Assembly: GCA_035578905.1 (NCBI GenBank)
Contig: JAQJVL010000198.1
Coordinates: forward strand, 992,001 to 1,056,000
Direction: 5' to 3'
DNA length: 64,000 bases
Source: Stictocephala bisonia
Lineage: Eukaryota; Arthropoda; Insecta; Hemiptera; Membracidae
The position numbers were made by a program, and so were the translations under genes. This document shows positions 45,333-56,210 of the stretch, piece after piece. Every line of letters begins with the position of its first letter. Position 1 is the stretch's first letter. The notes beneath the pieces are model-generated. The model was given only the letters and a program-made list of their open reading frames with translations. It was not told the origin of the DNA and ran no database searches.

Positions 45333-46120
45333 GATACATAAACATTTTCAAGGACATTTATGACAGTTTATTGAGTCCTGCCAACTTAACATAAAGTAGA
45401 TGAATTTTTTGAAGAAAATAAATAATGATCGTTAATATTGTAATGCTCTGAAATCTTAAATTAAATTATATTTGTAATAATAATATTATACATCACAAAG
45501 TCGTCAATACTATTTTCCCAATTTAACAACCCAAACCGCACTTTTAAACATTCATAAAGAGAACCCAAATCGCACTTTTAAACATTTATAAAGACAGAAC
45601 ATTTCATCACTCAGTAGAATCCCCCACCAGACCCCTAAGCAATCTGGTGTTCGTATTTTACTATGCAAATTTATGGCATACAATGTCAATTTCTGTTACT
45701 AAAACATTAACAGATAAGCTAATGGTCACGTAATTATTTTTTATAGCATAAAATGAATGATGCTATTTTATGCTAACGTAATACAATTTTTCATAACGTA
45801 GTATTTTTGTAGACCTAATCTGAATTGCATGTCAAAAGTGTAGGCAATCTTAATCTACATTTTAAGCTTTATTACTTCGTTTTCTGTGTCTAAAGTGAAA
45901 CTGGTAAAAGTGCCTCTAAAAGTGACTTAAAAAACGACTCTTTACAGCCCAAAATCGAAAAACTTTCTTGGGGGGGGGGAGGACCCCTGTCTCCCTTTAT
46001 TGCCGGGAGAGGCCCTCTGGGCACCACAGGATATTTTATATAAAATTCTCCCACATTGAATTTATCCTAGGTTGACAGGTCTGCATTCAGTTTTTTGGTA
46101 AAAGATAGGTTACCACACAA
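45333..46120. other. Non-coding spacer with a GC-rich repeat-like patch
   Basis: AT-rich sequence. 45955-46020 has a run of nine G then GAGGACCCCTGTCTCCC and a GC-rich stretch that looks like a repeat terminus, but I could not find its partner. A (TA)n run lies at 45272-45288, just before this interval. Confidence 0.4.
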
Positions 46121-46548
46121 CGGTGTGAAACTGGCCAGTATTTCCATCCAGCAAAAGAGAGAAGTGAGGGAGAAAAGAGTAAAATTTGAGGGAATTATGG
46201 GAAATATTACAAAAATTTAAAAATTATTCTAATTTTAAGTTTTTATGAGCAAAAATGTTTCCTACACGTTAGGACATTGTCATAAATATATTACCCATTA
46301 GGAAGAATAGTACGCCGAATTTCTTCAGGTGTACGATCATGACATGACTCACCAGGTAGGATGTAGATTAACATTACCACACTTTCATCAACACACTATC
46401 AAGTTAGTGATTTACTACAACAAGTACCTTTATATCTAATACAATTTTTGAAATTACTCTATTATACTCTGAGTAATAGCCAAACTAGGTACATTTGCTT
46501 TAGTAATACAGTAATATGCTTGGGCAGTTATTTATTATGTTTAAGAAA

Positions 46549-47220
46549 TATTTCAAAGTGCTGTAAGTTTAAAAAACGTCCGCAAAGCAATTTTTTGAAC
46601 ATGGCACATTGTACCTTGGGGTAATACCTTTCTGAATATAGTACACTGGCTGGGTCAAAATGTCCAAGTTATGAGATATTTACTGGTGAACTTGAAATAA
46701 ATAACGGACAGCCCCCTAAACCGCATATTTCAAAGTGCTGTAAGTTGTTAAAATGTCTGCGAAGCAAACTTTTGAACATGGCAAGTTGTACCTTCGGTTA
46801 GTACCTTTCCGAATTTAGTAGACTAGTTAGTCCAAAATATATAGGTTTTTAAATATTTACTGGTAATATAATAGCCAAGCAAATAATAGGTAGCCACCTA
46901 AACTGCCTATTTCAAAGTGCTATAAGTTGTTAAAACATCCGCAAAGCAATTTTTTGAAAATGGCAAATTGTACCTTTCCGAATATAGTATACTGGTTGGT
47001 CCAAAATGTCTAGGTTTTCAGATATGAACTTGGCGAAAATAACAGGCAGCTGCCTAAACCACCTATTTCAAAATTCTGAAAGTTGTTAAAACGTCAGCGA
47101 AGCAAACTTTTGAACATAGCACGTTGTACCTTGGGGTAGTACTTTTCTGAATATAGTAGGGTACACTGACTGGTCCACATGTCTTAAGTTGCGAGATATT
47201 TATTGGTGAACTTGGTTTAA
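46549..47220 (+). repeat. Forward tandem array, about four units
   Basis: Each unit starts near ATTTCAAAGTGCTGTAAGTT, followed by AAAACGTCCGCAAAGCAA, TTGTACCTT, GAATATAGTA and GATATTTACTGGTGAACTT. Starts lie near 46549, 46728, 46908 and 47065. Units differ by substitutions and small indels, so the array is not fresh. Confidence 0.8.
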
Positions 47221-47343
47221 TTAACTACTTGCGGCTCATCAATACTAAATAACTAAACAAGAAATATATAAATATATTTAAATGAAAGGTCAGTGATAAG
47301 TAATTAAGAAACAAATAACATAAAAATGTATTTAAAAAAATAT

Positions 47344-47885
47344 AGAAAATATCTCAAAACCAAGACATTTTGGACCAGCCAGTTTACTGTATTCGGAAAG
47401 GTACTAACCCAAGATACAACGTGCCATGATCAGAAAATTGCTTCGTGGACGTTTTTCAAACTTACAGCACTTTGAAATAGGCCGTTTAGGCGCCTGCCCG
47501 TTATTTGTGCCAAGTTTACCAGTAAATATCTCAAAGTCTAGACATTTTGACCTAGCCAGTGTACTATTTTCGGAAAGGTACTACCCGAAGGTACAATATG
47601 CCATGTTCAAAAGTTTGCTTCGCAGAAGTTTTTTTTAACTTACAGCACTTAGAAATATGCGGTTTAGGTAGATGCCTGTTATTTGCGCCAAGTTCACCAG
47701 TAATTATCTCAAAACCTAGACATGTTGGACCGACCAGTGTACTATATTCGGTAAAGTACTAACCCAAGGTACAACGTGCTACCTTCAAAAGTTTGCTTCG
47801 CGGACGTTTTAACAACTTACAGCACTTTAAAATAGGCAGTTTAGGTGGGTGCCCGTTATTTGCGCCAAGCTCATCAGTACAGCAC
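47344..47885 (-). repeat. Reverse tandem array, about three units
   Basis: The same unit as 46549-47220 in the opposite orientation. AAATATCTCAAAACC-AGACA begins units near 47346, 47525 and 47705, each ending with TTACAGCACTTTGAAATA-like sequence and GGCGCCTGCCCGTTATTTG or a variant. Two open frames (47426-47638, 47559-47762) arise only from the repeats. Confidence 0.8.
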
Positions 47886-48340
47886 TTTCAACGCAATAAT
47901 TTGTGTGAAGTTTTAAATCTATAACCTTGAAAACCTATAATACAGGTCAAGCTAACTGAACATATTATTAAATGTCCAGTCCTTGGGTTGTAGGTAGGTT
48001 CCTTAAAAAGATTAAGTGAATTACATGATAGTGTATTTATTATAATGAGGTTATATTTGTTGAATGCACACCTGAAGAAATTTGGCGTGAAAGTCATCCA
48101 AATGGATAATATATATTTGCTCTTTTTACTTCCTAGACATTGCCCTAACATGTCAGAAACAGTTTTTCTCATGAAAACTTGAATAAGAGCAATTTAAAAA
48201 AAATTTCCACAATTCCCTAAAAAAACCCCTTTCATCCATTTAAAACCCTTTTTCCCTCATAATTATGGAAAATCTCATATTTTCCCTTTTCCTAGATGGA
48301 AATGATGGACAGTTTCACACCCGTTTCCACACTTCAAAAC

Positions 48341-49150
48341 AACCTCCTCTATTCATATGCTCGCTTTTTACCACTTTATAAACAAGATATCAAAGGGCCT
48401 ATTTTGCTAGGCGTCTAGACAGTGAATAATTATTGAAGGACATTACAATGGTACAATACGTTTATTAGGTTTATTCATATGTCAATGAGTAGGCTAAGCC
48501 CACGATTTTTTAACAGCCATCACCTGGTTATCTAAAAGCCTATTACTGGATACCAAAACCAAGAACAGTTGCTTCACATCTATCCTCTGCATAGTAAATG
48601 TTACTTAACACCCTCTAGGCCATACATTGTTAACTTGGATGAACGATTATTTTTATTTTATTTTATTTCCAACGGTTACACCATTTTGTTAAAACAATAC
48701 AATGTCAATATGGTAAAATTAAGCTATTATAAAGTATACAAAAATACACACATAAGAATATATATATATAAGAATACACACACACATATAAAATATATAT
48801 ATATATATAATAAAACAATTTCTAATATTAATATGTTATACTACGGAATAATACTAAATCATACTAACATATACACTTATTGCAAACTATATAATAGGCA
48901 ATAGTAGGATTAGGCACTATAGGATTAGGCTTAGGCCTACTGGGCAATAGTTGCCATTCAAACTATGACCATGAGGTACATAATGAATATGAGAAGATGA
49001 AATTTAATTTAATATATCAAGATTTAATAGATTCACATAAACACATCTGAATATTATTTATTTACAATTATTCCTATACAATTCGTGCAATCGGCACATG
49101 AATGTTTAGTAGCTCCACTTTAACTAAAGTTGTTTAAAACATTTTGTACA
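48341..49150. other. Non-coding spacer with (TA)n runs
   Basis: AT-rich. Microsatellite-like ATATATATA runs lie at 48759-48770 and 48796-48810. An open frame at 48569-48904 is compositional and contains no known motif. Confidence 0.5.
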
Positions 49151-49159
49151 ATAACTTAC

Positions 49160-49162
49160 CAT
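49160..49162 (-). CDS. deltaCOP: Candidate deltaCOP initiator-codon exon end (ATG|GTAAGT)
   Basis: The minus strand reads TTTTCAGAAAAATG|GTAAGTTATT. This is an ATG directly followed by a perfect donor, which is what the phase-0 start of segment 1 (VLIAAA) needs. It is the best such site I found upstream of 36703. The exon would extend upstream as 5' UTR toward 49200-49450. Its first intron would be about 12.5 kb and would hold several transposons. Not confirmed by any transcript. Confidence 0.45.
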
Positions 49163-49489
49163 TTTTCTGAAAATTGGTCTGAAACTAAAATAAAAATTCT
49201 TCTATTAATTACTAAATGAAATTAAATGAAAACTGACATCTAATAAATTAGTTATGATTTGGCAAATGACGCAAACGTCCATATGGGCTGTGACTACGAC
49301 TACAAAGACAGTAAAATTAAATATTACAGTGATCAGCTGATTAAAACAAAACAGTTGGTTTGGTAGGCTGAACGTGACGTGTCCATAGCAGCGAGCACAG
49401 AATAACATAGAGGGGCAATAGGCCTGCCGCGAGTGAAGCCGGCCTGTCTAGCTAAGATGGCAGTAGGGCGGAATAAGTCACCCTAGTAC

Positions 49490-49529
49490 CATAGACATTC
49501 TATTATACCGCATTATAATAGAAGGTCTA
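49490..49529. repeat. Short palindromic element, copy 2
   Basis: CATAGACATTCTATTATACC then GCATTATAATAGAAGGTCTAG. Near-complete 40-bp palindrome, about 330 bases upstream of the candidate deltaCOP ATG exon. Confidence 0.75.
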
Positions 49530-49883
49530 GGCTAGTACCGCGCGCTTCTGGCCTACTTTCGTATAACGACAGAAAATATAAACTTCTCTATTTCATTACA
49601 AATAGTTGTTTTTAAAATTCGTAAGTTTGTTTAGAATAAAACATTAACAAATACTTGTGAGAAAATTAATCAAAATATGCTTACAATTTTACTTATTGAG
49701 CCTAAAAAATTTAATCGGCAGCAAACTTGGTCTGTTTAGCTCAAAATTAATGTATCAGAATAACTTTATCGGCAGGGTTAATTGTTAATACAACATGATT
49801 GTTTTATTTGTTAAAACTGGACAATGTAGACAGTAAATTACTTTATTTAAAAAATATTGGGTGTGCGTCGGACCACACGGTGG

Positions 49884-50188
49884 AAGTTATACTTCTTTGG
49901 CCATTCTCATACACCCACTCACGCACACAAACAGACAGGATATATAAATGAAATATAAGACATTTTTCAATATTATTCAATATATTTATCTTCAATATAT
50001 TATACGTGACTTCATTATTATCATATACACCTATATTATCAGTAATTTCATCGATTAAATTTCTTCGATTAACAATCGATTAATCGATATTTCTTAAAAA
50101 TTTGTTCTTACTTTTCAGCGTGACGCGGTTTCTCGACCAACATCCCATCCCAAAGTGTCTAACGGGCGCAAAGAAGTATAACTTCAAA
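49884..50188. repeat. Possible small MITE with 17-bp inverted ends
   Basis: GAAGTTATACTTCTTTG near the left end is matched by its exact complement CAAAGAAGTATAACTTC at the right. The motif is itself partly palindromic. I see no clear target duplication, and the repeats do not extend further. Confidence 0.4.
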
Positions 50189-50189
50189 A

Positions 50190-51465
50190 AAATGTTCTAT
50201 TACGAACTGTAACCTAAAAATTGGCTATATGATTTAAAACGTCCTTCTATAACTTTGAAAACTATGGGTAAGTCAATTTCATGTTTACTTAAATATTAAA
50301 TTAAGTGTAAATATTGATTTTTATATAGTTGCAAAGTAAATATTTCTGTGTATATGAAAAGGGATTTTATGTGTTATTGTTGAGAAGGAAGAGTTTCTTA
50401 AGTAGCATAAGAATGACCAGAGAGATTAACTTTTTTTAGTGTGTAATATGAAAATAATAAAAAGGGGTAAATTTGCATCAAATTTATGATTAGCCTAACA
50501 TTCAAGTTATATTACAAAACGACCTTATGGCATTATATGTTATTTCATGTCAAAAAAAGTACACATTACCTTTACAGATTTATTCATCACGAATAAATTT
50601 TTGGTCAATATAAAATTACTACCGTTATACTGTATCTTTTTCTCAAATTGTATTACATCTGAGTTATATAGCTTTTAGGATTCATTATTGACTTCTATTG
50701 TCCTTTAATATAAGTTGTGAATTAGATATAAACACACGAATATAAAACTAAAACTTTAAGTATATTACAACTGTTTACATTATTTCACAACAATGGAGTA
50801 TTTTTCTAAATGAGTACTATTAAAAGTAATACCACAGTATAAAACACATTTGGTAATACTATCAAAATGAGTACTATAAAACATAATACCATAATAATAT
50901 TAGTACGTTATGTGGATTATGTAGCCTATTGATAAGAAACAGCTGTCTTATCTGACGATAAGTAAATTGATTTCAAGCGGCGGCACAGATTTACCCTCAC
51001 AGTGCGCATAATCTGCTCAGACCGCCATCTTAAACTGAAAATTATGAGAAAACTACCCACGCCAGAAATTACAATCTACAAAGATAATGATTCAACTCAT
51101 TATCTACAACTTTCTCGCTGACGAAACATTTCTGACCAAAAAATAAAAAAAATCTACACATGCAGAAAATGTCAAGTCACGATTTATGAAGCACAAACAT
51201 TACTTTACTTTAAAATTAACTATGACTAAAAATTATTTTCGTTTTCTGGTTTATCTCATTATGATCCAAAATTTATCAAGGTATGTTAAATTTCAAAATT
51301 TTTACGTGTGTGTAAGTAAGTGAAAATACGGCGTATTTGAATCCTGGGATGTGATCCGTCCTATCTATGTCTATCTAAAATGGCGGACTTGGCTTCACTG
51401 CACTTACACACTGTTAAAGGGAATTGCCTCTCTATGTTATTCTATGTTCGTTGGTCCATAGAATT
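50190..51465. other. Non-coding spacer, nothing recognised
   Basis: AT-rich with no long frame. Two stretches contain CCGCCATCTT or AAAATGGCGG motifs (51028 and 51377), which can occur in promoters of housekeeping genes, but I see no gene start attached to them. Confidence 0.4.
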
Positions 51466-52148
51466 TCAACTGAAGGGCCGGAGGGAAAAAGGGGCAAAGT
51501 CACTTTGACCAAACTTTTCAGGAGAGACAATTTAAGGTTAATTTTTGAATATACACATAGTCATAGTCATAGCCAATTCTCTTTATTCGTATATACAAAT
51601 GTTGTACATGAATAGTGTCACATTAATTGATCTGTAACATTTTTCGTCAATTACAATAAAATATTCTAAATAATTATAACTAAAAAAATACACAAATAAC
51701 TTTACGTTTGTCCTGAGCACCCCTCAAGCTTTAGGATCACTTTACTCCCAGCATGTACAGGTCTCCGCCATACTATATGGTGCCTTATTAATCAAGATTT
51801 GTTGAACCTTTTTTTAAAGATTTTAAATTACTTCCGGACTTTAAATTGACCGGTATTTGTTTTAAAATTGTTGCCCCCATATAAATGTTTTTTCTTATAA
51901 AACTCTAAACTATGCTTTGGTAAACGTATGTCTTGTTTTTTCCTAGTTTCGTATGGGTGTCTTTCTTCACTTGGTTGAAAGTCTGACATGACTTTTGCTT
52001 TCACATACATCATTAATAAAACAAAAAATTCTATATTTAGTTACTGAATAAGTTGCCTTAATAATTTTGGAACCTTAATATATTAATAAAACAATTGTAT
52101 ACACTCATTTGTATGATAAAGTACATAATTGAAAATGGTAACAATCTG

Positions 52149-52199
52149 GAAGAGGGAAAAAAGGGCAATGTGCAGGACTTGTCCCCTTTTTCCCTCTTC
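52149..52199. repeat. Internal hairpin resembling the transposon ends
   Basis: GAAGAGGGAAAAAAGGGCAA is mirrored by TTGTCCCCTTTTTCCCTCTTC. The arms resemble the GGAGGGAAAAAGGGGCAAAG core of the 32-bp ends. Possible transposase-binding sites or remains of a shorter relative inserted end to end. Confidence 0.65.
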
Positions 52200-52863
52200 A
52201 AGTTAACCTTTTATGTGTCATAGGATGTTATTATAAGGAAAATTATGAAACCTCCATTAAAATCAAGAACATTATTTATTGAATGGGTAAGTTTTATGGC
52301 ACGCGCCAGTCTGTCCGTTTACCTCTTAAAAAGGAATAGCCCTCATTCTGGATTGGCTGTATTTTTCTTCTTGTCTCTCTTTTTTTCTCTTTTTTGTCTT
52401 GCCTCGAGTGTGGCAGGTTTGAAAAGTAATCCTTTGCTTGCATTTTACTGCAGAATTTTGAAAGATGTACCAAATCCTCGTATTTTTCATCTGATATTGG
52501 CACTGGTCCTAAAAACATAAGCAAAATTTTTGTAGACCTACGTGTTTAAAAGTACACTAATTTTTTAAACATAATGTTATCTTGATTTAAAAACTTCTCG
52601 GTTTCATAAATCTTAAGGACTCCTGACATTTCTTAATATTTTTGTAACAATATTATTTTACTAATTTTTTTATTTTCTTAATTTTAAGCTAAATTTTTGT
52701 AGGTACCGTAAGTGTTTCAAAGTACACTAATTTTTTAAACGTATTGTTATCATGATTTACAAACTTCTCAGTTTCATAAATTTTAAGGACTCTTGACATT
52801 TCTGACTATTTTAACAATATTATTCTATTATTTTTTTTATTTTCTTAATTTTTAAACTTACTG

Positions 52864-54411
52864 TTACGTACTTGATAATAAAAATTTATTTTTACCTGTG
52901 TGAGAGTGATCGGGAAGAGTGGATGGTTCTACGTTGAATCTACGCCTGGCTGGTAGAGTGATGACAGTGCTTTCCCAATGTCCGGAATAGTTATTCCTGA
53001 AGTACATGAGTCTTTCAGATTCAATAGTGAACTTAATTTCTCTTATGGGTCTTGTTTGAATGCAAAGTTTTTTCTTGTAAGTCAAGTTAAAGAACACAGT
53101 CCATGATCGCCAAAACGAGTAATCTACTTCTACAACAACGTATGGATTAGGTTTTTGTCTACAATCCCTGATGTGAAGTGTCCAGTCACTTGGCAGTTCA
53201 GCTCTAAAATTGTTTTTTACTAGAGCCATGTCTTTGTCCGTCTCCATATAGGAGTGCCCTCTTATTGGAAAAGTCATTTGTACAGTTTTGAACCTTTTTT
53301 GTACATGTGTCATATAATGGAGGAATCGTATCATCGTAATGTTTTTGTTCTGACCTCCACAAGAATCTGCGTAAATTTGGAGATTTTCAACATTTTTGTC
53401 GAGGTGGTTGTTTAAAAATTCAAAGAGCATTTGACAGACATTGTCACTGCCCTTTTTACCCTCTGATTCTGGATAGACAAAAAAGTAGCAAGTGTTATTA
53501 CTGAGAATGTGAATAATGAAACAAAAAACAGACAGCTGTCTTCTATAATAAATATCGTTTGTAGTAACATTAGGCACACACAAATTTTTTCCATAATCAA
53601 TGCATATGGCCTCATAGGTTTTTGTTTTCGATGCAGCCTTTCGTGCTCTTCTTTTCAAATCATAAAATTTTTCTGCCTTTAATTTGTGCAATTTTAATTC
53701 CGTTTCTTTATTCTTGAAGGATTCTTCAATTTTACCTCTTTCTTCTTGACTTTCAACACTTTTCAAATCATTTCTTAATGATTCTAATTTTATATGCATT
53801 TCATCGCAAAAACTACAAGTATCTGTTCTTGGGTAGCCAAAGGCTATGTTAAAGGATGTGTTAAAAACAGATCTGTAAGAGTCGTAAGAGACTTGTGTGT
53901 TTGGATGTAGCTCTTGAAAAAGTTTATGCATTTTTGATATATTCAGGTCCTCTGGTAAATATTTCTTTTTTGAGTCTTTAAGACAGTAATGGGCTCCTCG
54001 ACCCTTGAATGAATTTATATGGTCCTTAATCATTTGTTTTGTTTCCTCAGGGATAGCATGTTTTCTGTTCAAATGTTTTCCTCTTTGGTGAGGATCCCAT
54101 CAATTTCAATGAGTCCATTAAATATTCTACCTTCTTTTTTGATATGCCATGTATGACAGAAAATGCTTTCCGACAAACATCGTACTCTTTAACTACTCCA
54201 TCGACCATATCATATCCCTAACTTTATATTTACATGTTACATCTCTAAATTTCGCATCAGGTGTATTTACCCTAGGCCTACGACGCTGAACAAGCACAAC
54301 AGCCATCAAGCCGCACAAATAAGAATTTTGTTCATTTGTATTGTCCATCAGATTAAATTTAGTAAGAATGTTATCTCTAACCTCTAAAGGTATTTTTTCA
54401 AAGCATTTCAT
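52864..54411 (-). pseudogene. Putative RNase H-like transposase with CSFC and YADSCGGQNKN motifs, broken
   Basis: The main frame (54072-52864) has 402 residues: a basic N-terminus, a zinc-type Cys pair in DTCSFCDEMH (86-89) and a coiled-coil-like charged stretch (about 90-145). Three acidic positions follow: Asp159 in AICIDYGKN, Asp236 in IYADSCGGQNKN and Glu277/Asp279 in RGHSYMETDKD. I read these as a DDE/D RNase H-like triad. Similar uncharacterised proteins are common in insects and cnidarians, some labelled DUF7869 as I recall. An N-terminal piece (54411-54193, KCFEKIPLEVRDNILTKFN) belongs to it. At least two frameshifts near 54200 and 54080 join the pieces, with AFSVIHGISKKKVEYLMDSL between. 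Confidence 0.7.
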
Positions 54412-55111
54412 TTTACACTTACAGTCTGCCCCCGGCTCATGACTGCACCCTCATCTTCTTTAAAACATCTCGTAGTCTACCAATTCCTTTTCTTTTTTTA
54501 GAAGTCTTCTCCACGACACATCATCACTTATGTCACTTTCACTCTTATTGCACCAATATTATATTAATATAACATTTAGAGAAAACACCATCACAGATAA
54601 GCAAGAGTAACTTAACCTCACCTCTGACAAACAACAACAAAACAAACACTGCCTTCAGAATCATCTGTGATTCAAATCAGCAACTGATTAAGTAGCAAAT
54701 ATTTTATTATTTGTATTTAAAATAATGCTTCTAAGATGTAAATACATTTATAATAAACTCAGTCACTAAATGACAACAAGAAAAGTCACGGTTAATTAAG
54801 ATATGCATCGTTAAATTGGTGAATACAACCGCGTTCAGTCATGGACTTGACTCCTTCTTTCCACTACGCGCTGGTCTTTGCCCCTTCTTCCCTTTGGGCC
54901 CAATATTTCAAACCATTATTTTAAGGTGACGACCCGTTTTTCACACAAATCATTATATCTTGTGAATGTACTCTTTAAGAGCTACAACAATCTATCAAAA
55001 ACTCAATTTCGAAAAAAAATGTGACTTTGCCCCTTTTTCCCTCCGGCCCTTCAACTTCAAAATTAATCAATGCTTCCACTTTTATTGGTCAAAGACATTT
55101 AAAAGCAGTGT

Positions 55112-55145
55112 CATAGACCTTCTATTATATAAGAGAATGTCTATG
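55112..55145. repeat. Short palindromic element, copy 3 (shortened)
   Basis: CATAGACCTTCTATTATATA then AGAGAATGTCTATGG. The outer arms CATAGAC/GTCTATG pair, and the right inner half has lost several bases. It lies 60 bases beyond the right end of the transposon at 51472-55052. Confidence 0.6.
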
Positions 55146-55389
55146 GTCTTATGAATCGGAATAGTGAAGCATATTGTGGGCTCATTTATCCCAACTTAGC
55201 GTACACCATTCTCATTTGGGATAATGAGAGTCATTTATTAATTCATCAACGGTAAACCTATTTTGTACAATAATATCATACACAAAGATCAAAATATTTA
55301 CAAAAGATCAATAATTATATGTAAATATCTGAAATACATTGCTAAAGCTAAATAGTAAAATTACTCAATAATTTATAACTATAATTATA

Positions 55390-55824
55390 ATAATGACGTA
55401 TGGAGCTGAGACGTGGAGATTATCGGAAAGGGAGTGGAGTAGGATACAAGCGGGGGAGATGAGATTTCTAAGAGCCATCAAAGGCAAAACACGAAGAGAT
55501 AGGATCCAGAATGACGAGATAAGAAGAGGTTTAACTGAAGAGAGTTTGAGAATGGGGGTGGAGAGGTCACGGTTAAGATGGTACGGGCATGTGAAGAGGA
55601 TGAGACAAGAAAGAATACCTAGAAGAATGGAGGAGATGGAAGTGGTGGGCAGAAGACCCAGAGGAAGACCTAGGGGAAGATGGTTGGATGGCGTGAAAGT
55701 CGATGTGGAGAAGAGGGGGGTTGTGTGGGGGGAGGTGATGAGAAGAGAGATGTGGAATAACAAACAGGAATGGAGAGGCTTGGTGAACGCCCGAACCCAG
55801 GAGTGAACTGGAGCGGGTTTCCGG

Positions 55825-55856
<32 letters not shown>

Positions 55857-55857
55857 T
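55390..55857 (+). mobile_element. RTE-like LINE 3' fragment with (ATGT)n tail
   Basis: An open frame (55393-55806, 137 residues) reads YGAETWRLSEREWSRIQAGE, MRFLRAIKGKTRRDRI, RLRWYGHVKRM and GRRPRGRPRGRWLDGV. This is the well-known C-terminal region of RTE/Jockey-type insect LINE polyproteins, downstream of the RT. It is followed by (TATG)n at 55826-55854 as a 3' tail. Severely 5'-truncated but without breaks in the retained part, so fairly recent. Confidence 0.88.
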
Positions 55858-55921
55858 TATAATAACCAAGAATTGCAAAAGATGTATATGTACGCACTCA
55901 AAACACACATATGCATAAAAA

Positions 55922-55932
55922 ACGCGCGCGTG

Positions 55933-56022
<90 letters not shown>
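55922..56022 (+). repeat. (GC)n then (CA)n microsatellite
   Basis: CGCGCGCGTGCGCGCGC runs into about 43 CA repeats ending near 56022. Open frames here encode poly-His/Thr or poly-Cys/Val and are not genes. Confidence 0.95.
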
Positions 56023-56025
<3 letters not shown>

Positions 56026-56170
56026 TCTTTTACAAACCAGTCTTTTTACTAATTAACAATCTCCAATACATTGTAAAAACAATACATCATAATAATCAAT
56101 CAACGATACATTCAATCAACCAATATATCAATCAACACTAAGAAAACTAAGTCATAAAACTGTATAATAC

Positions 56171-56210
56171 CATAGATCTTCTATTATACCGGTATAATAG
56201 AAGGTCTATG
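56171..56210. repeat. Short palindromic element, copy 4 (best copy)
   Basis: CATAGATCTTCTATTATACC is followed directly by GGTATAATAGAAGGTCTATG: a 40-bp palindrome with one mismatch pair and no loop. It serves as the reference for the other three copies. Confidence 0.85.

Larger units (their letters stand above)
46120..48340. mobile_element. Large fold-back element made of inverted tandem arrays
   Basis: The outer ends are mirrored: GGTGTGAAACTGGCCAGTAT...TTTCCATC on the left (about 46128) and its complement on the right (about 48325), plus a mirrored TTTCTTCAGGTGTACGATC block (46320 against 48075). Inside, a unit of about 165-185 bp is repeated about four times forward (46549-47220). The same unit then occurs about three times in reverse (47344-47885) around a centre near 47280. 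No transposase is visible; the open frames inside are repeat read-through. Superfamily unknown. The target duplication could not be fixed. Confidence 0.75.
51472..55052 (-). mobile_element. 3.58-kb DNA transposon with 32-bp perfect TIRs and unusual transposase
   Basis: The left end GAAGGGCCGGAGGGAAAAAG (continuing GGGCAAAGTCAC) is repeated exactly in inverse at 55021-55052. AACT flanks both ends (51468-51471 and 55053-55056), a possible 4-bp target duplication. One protein is encoded on the minus strand (54411-52864). TIR-like motifs also occur inside, at 52149-52199 as a hairpin and at about 54875-54895. This combination does not fit piggyBac, hAT, mariner or pogo. 4-bp duplications occur in CMC/Chapaev and some Academ elements, but I cannot place it there with confidence. 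Confidence 0.88.

Noticed and set aside
46549..47885. Regularly repeated units that might suggest a CRISPR array or satellite
   Set aside because: Units are about 175 bp, diverged and arranged in two opposed orientations inside mirrored ends, so they are a fold-back element. CRISPR is also not expected in an animal genome.
50990..51400. Possible promoter with AAGATGGCGG-type motifs
   Set aside because: No gene start can be linked to it; short motifs of this kind occur by chance.
55573..56052. Open frames rich in Cys-Val or His-Thr
   Set aside because: They are translations of the (CA)n microsatellite and the antisense of the LINE fragment.
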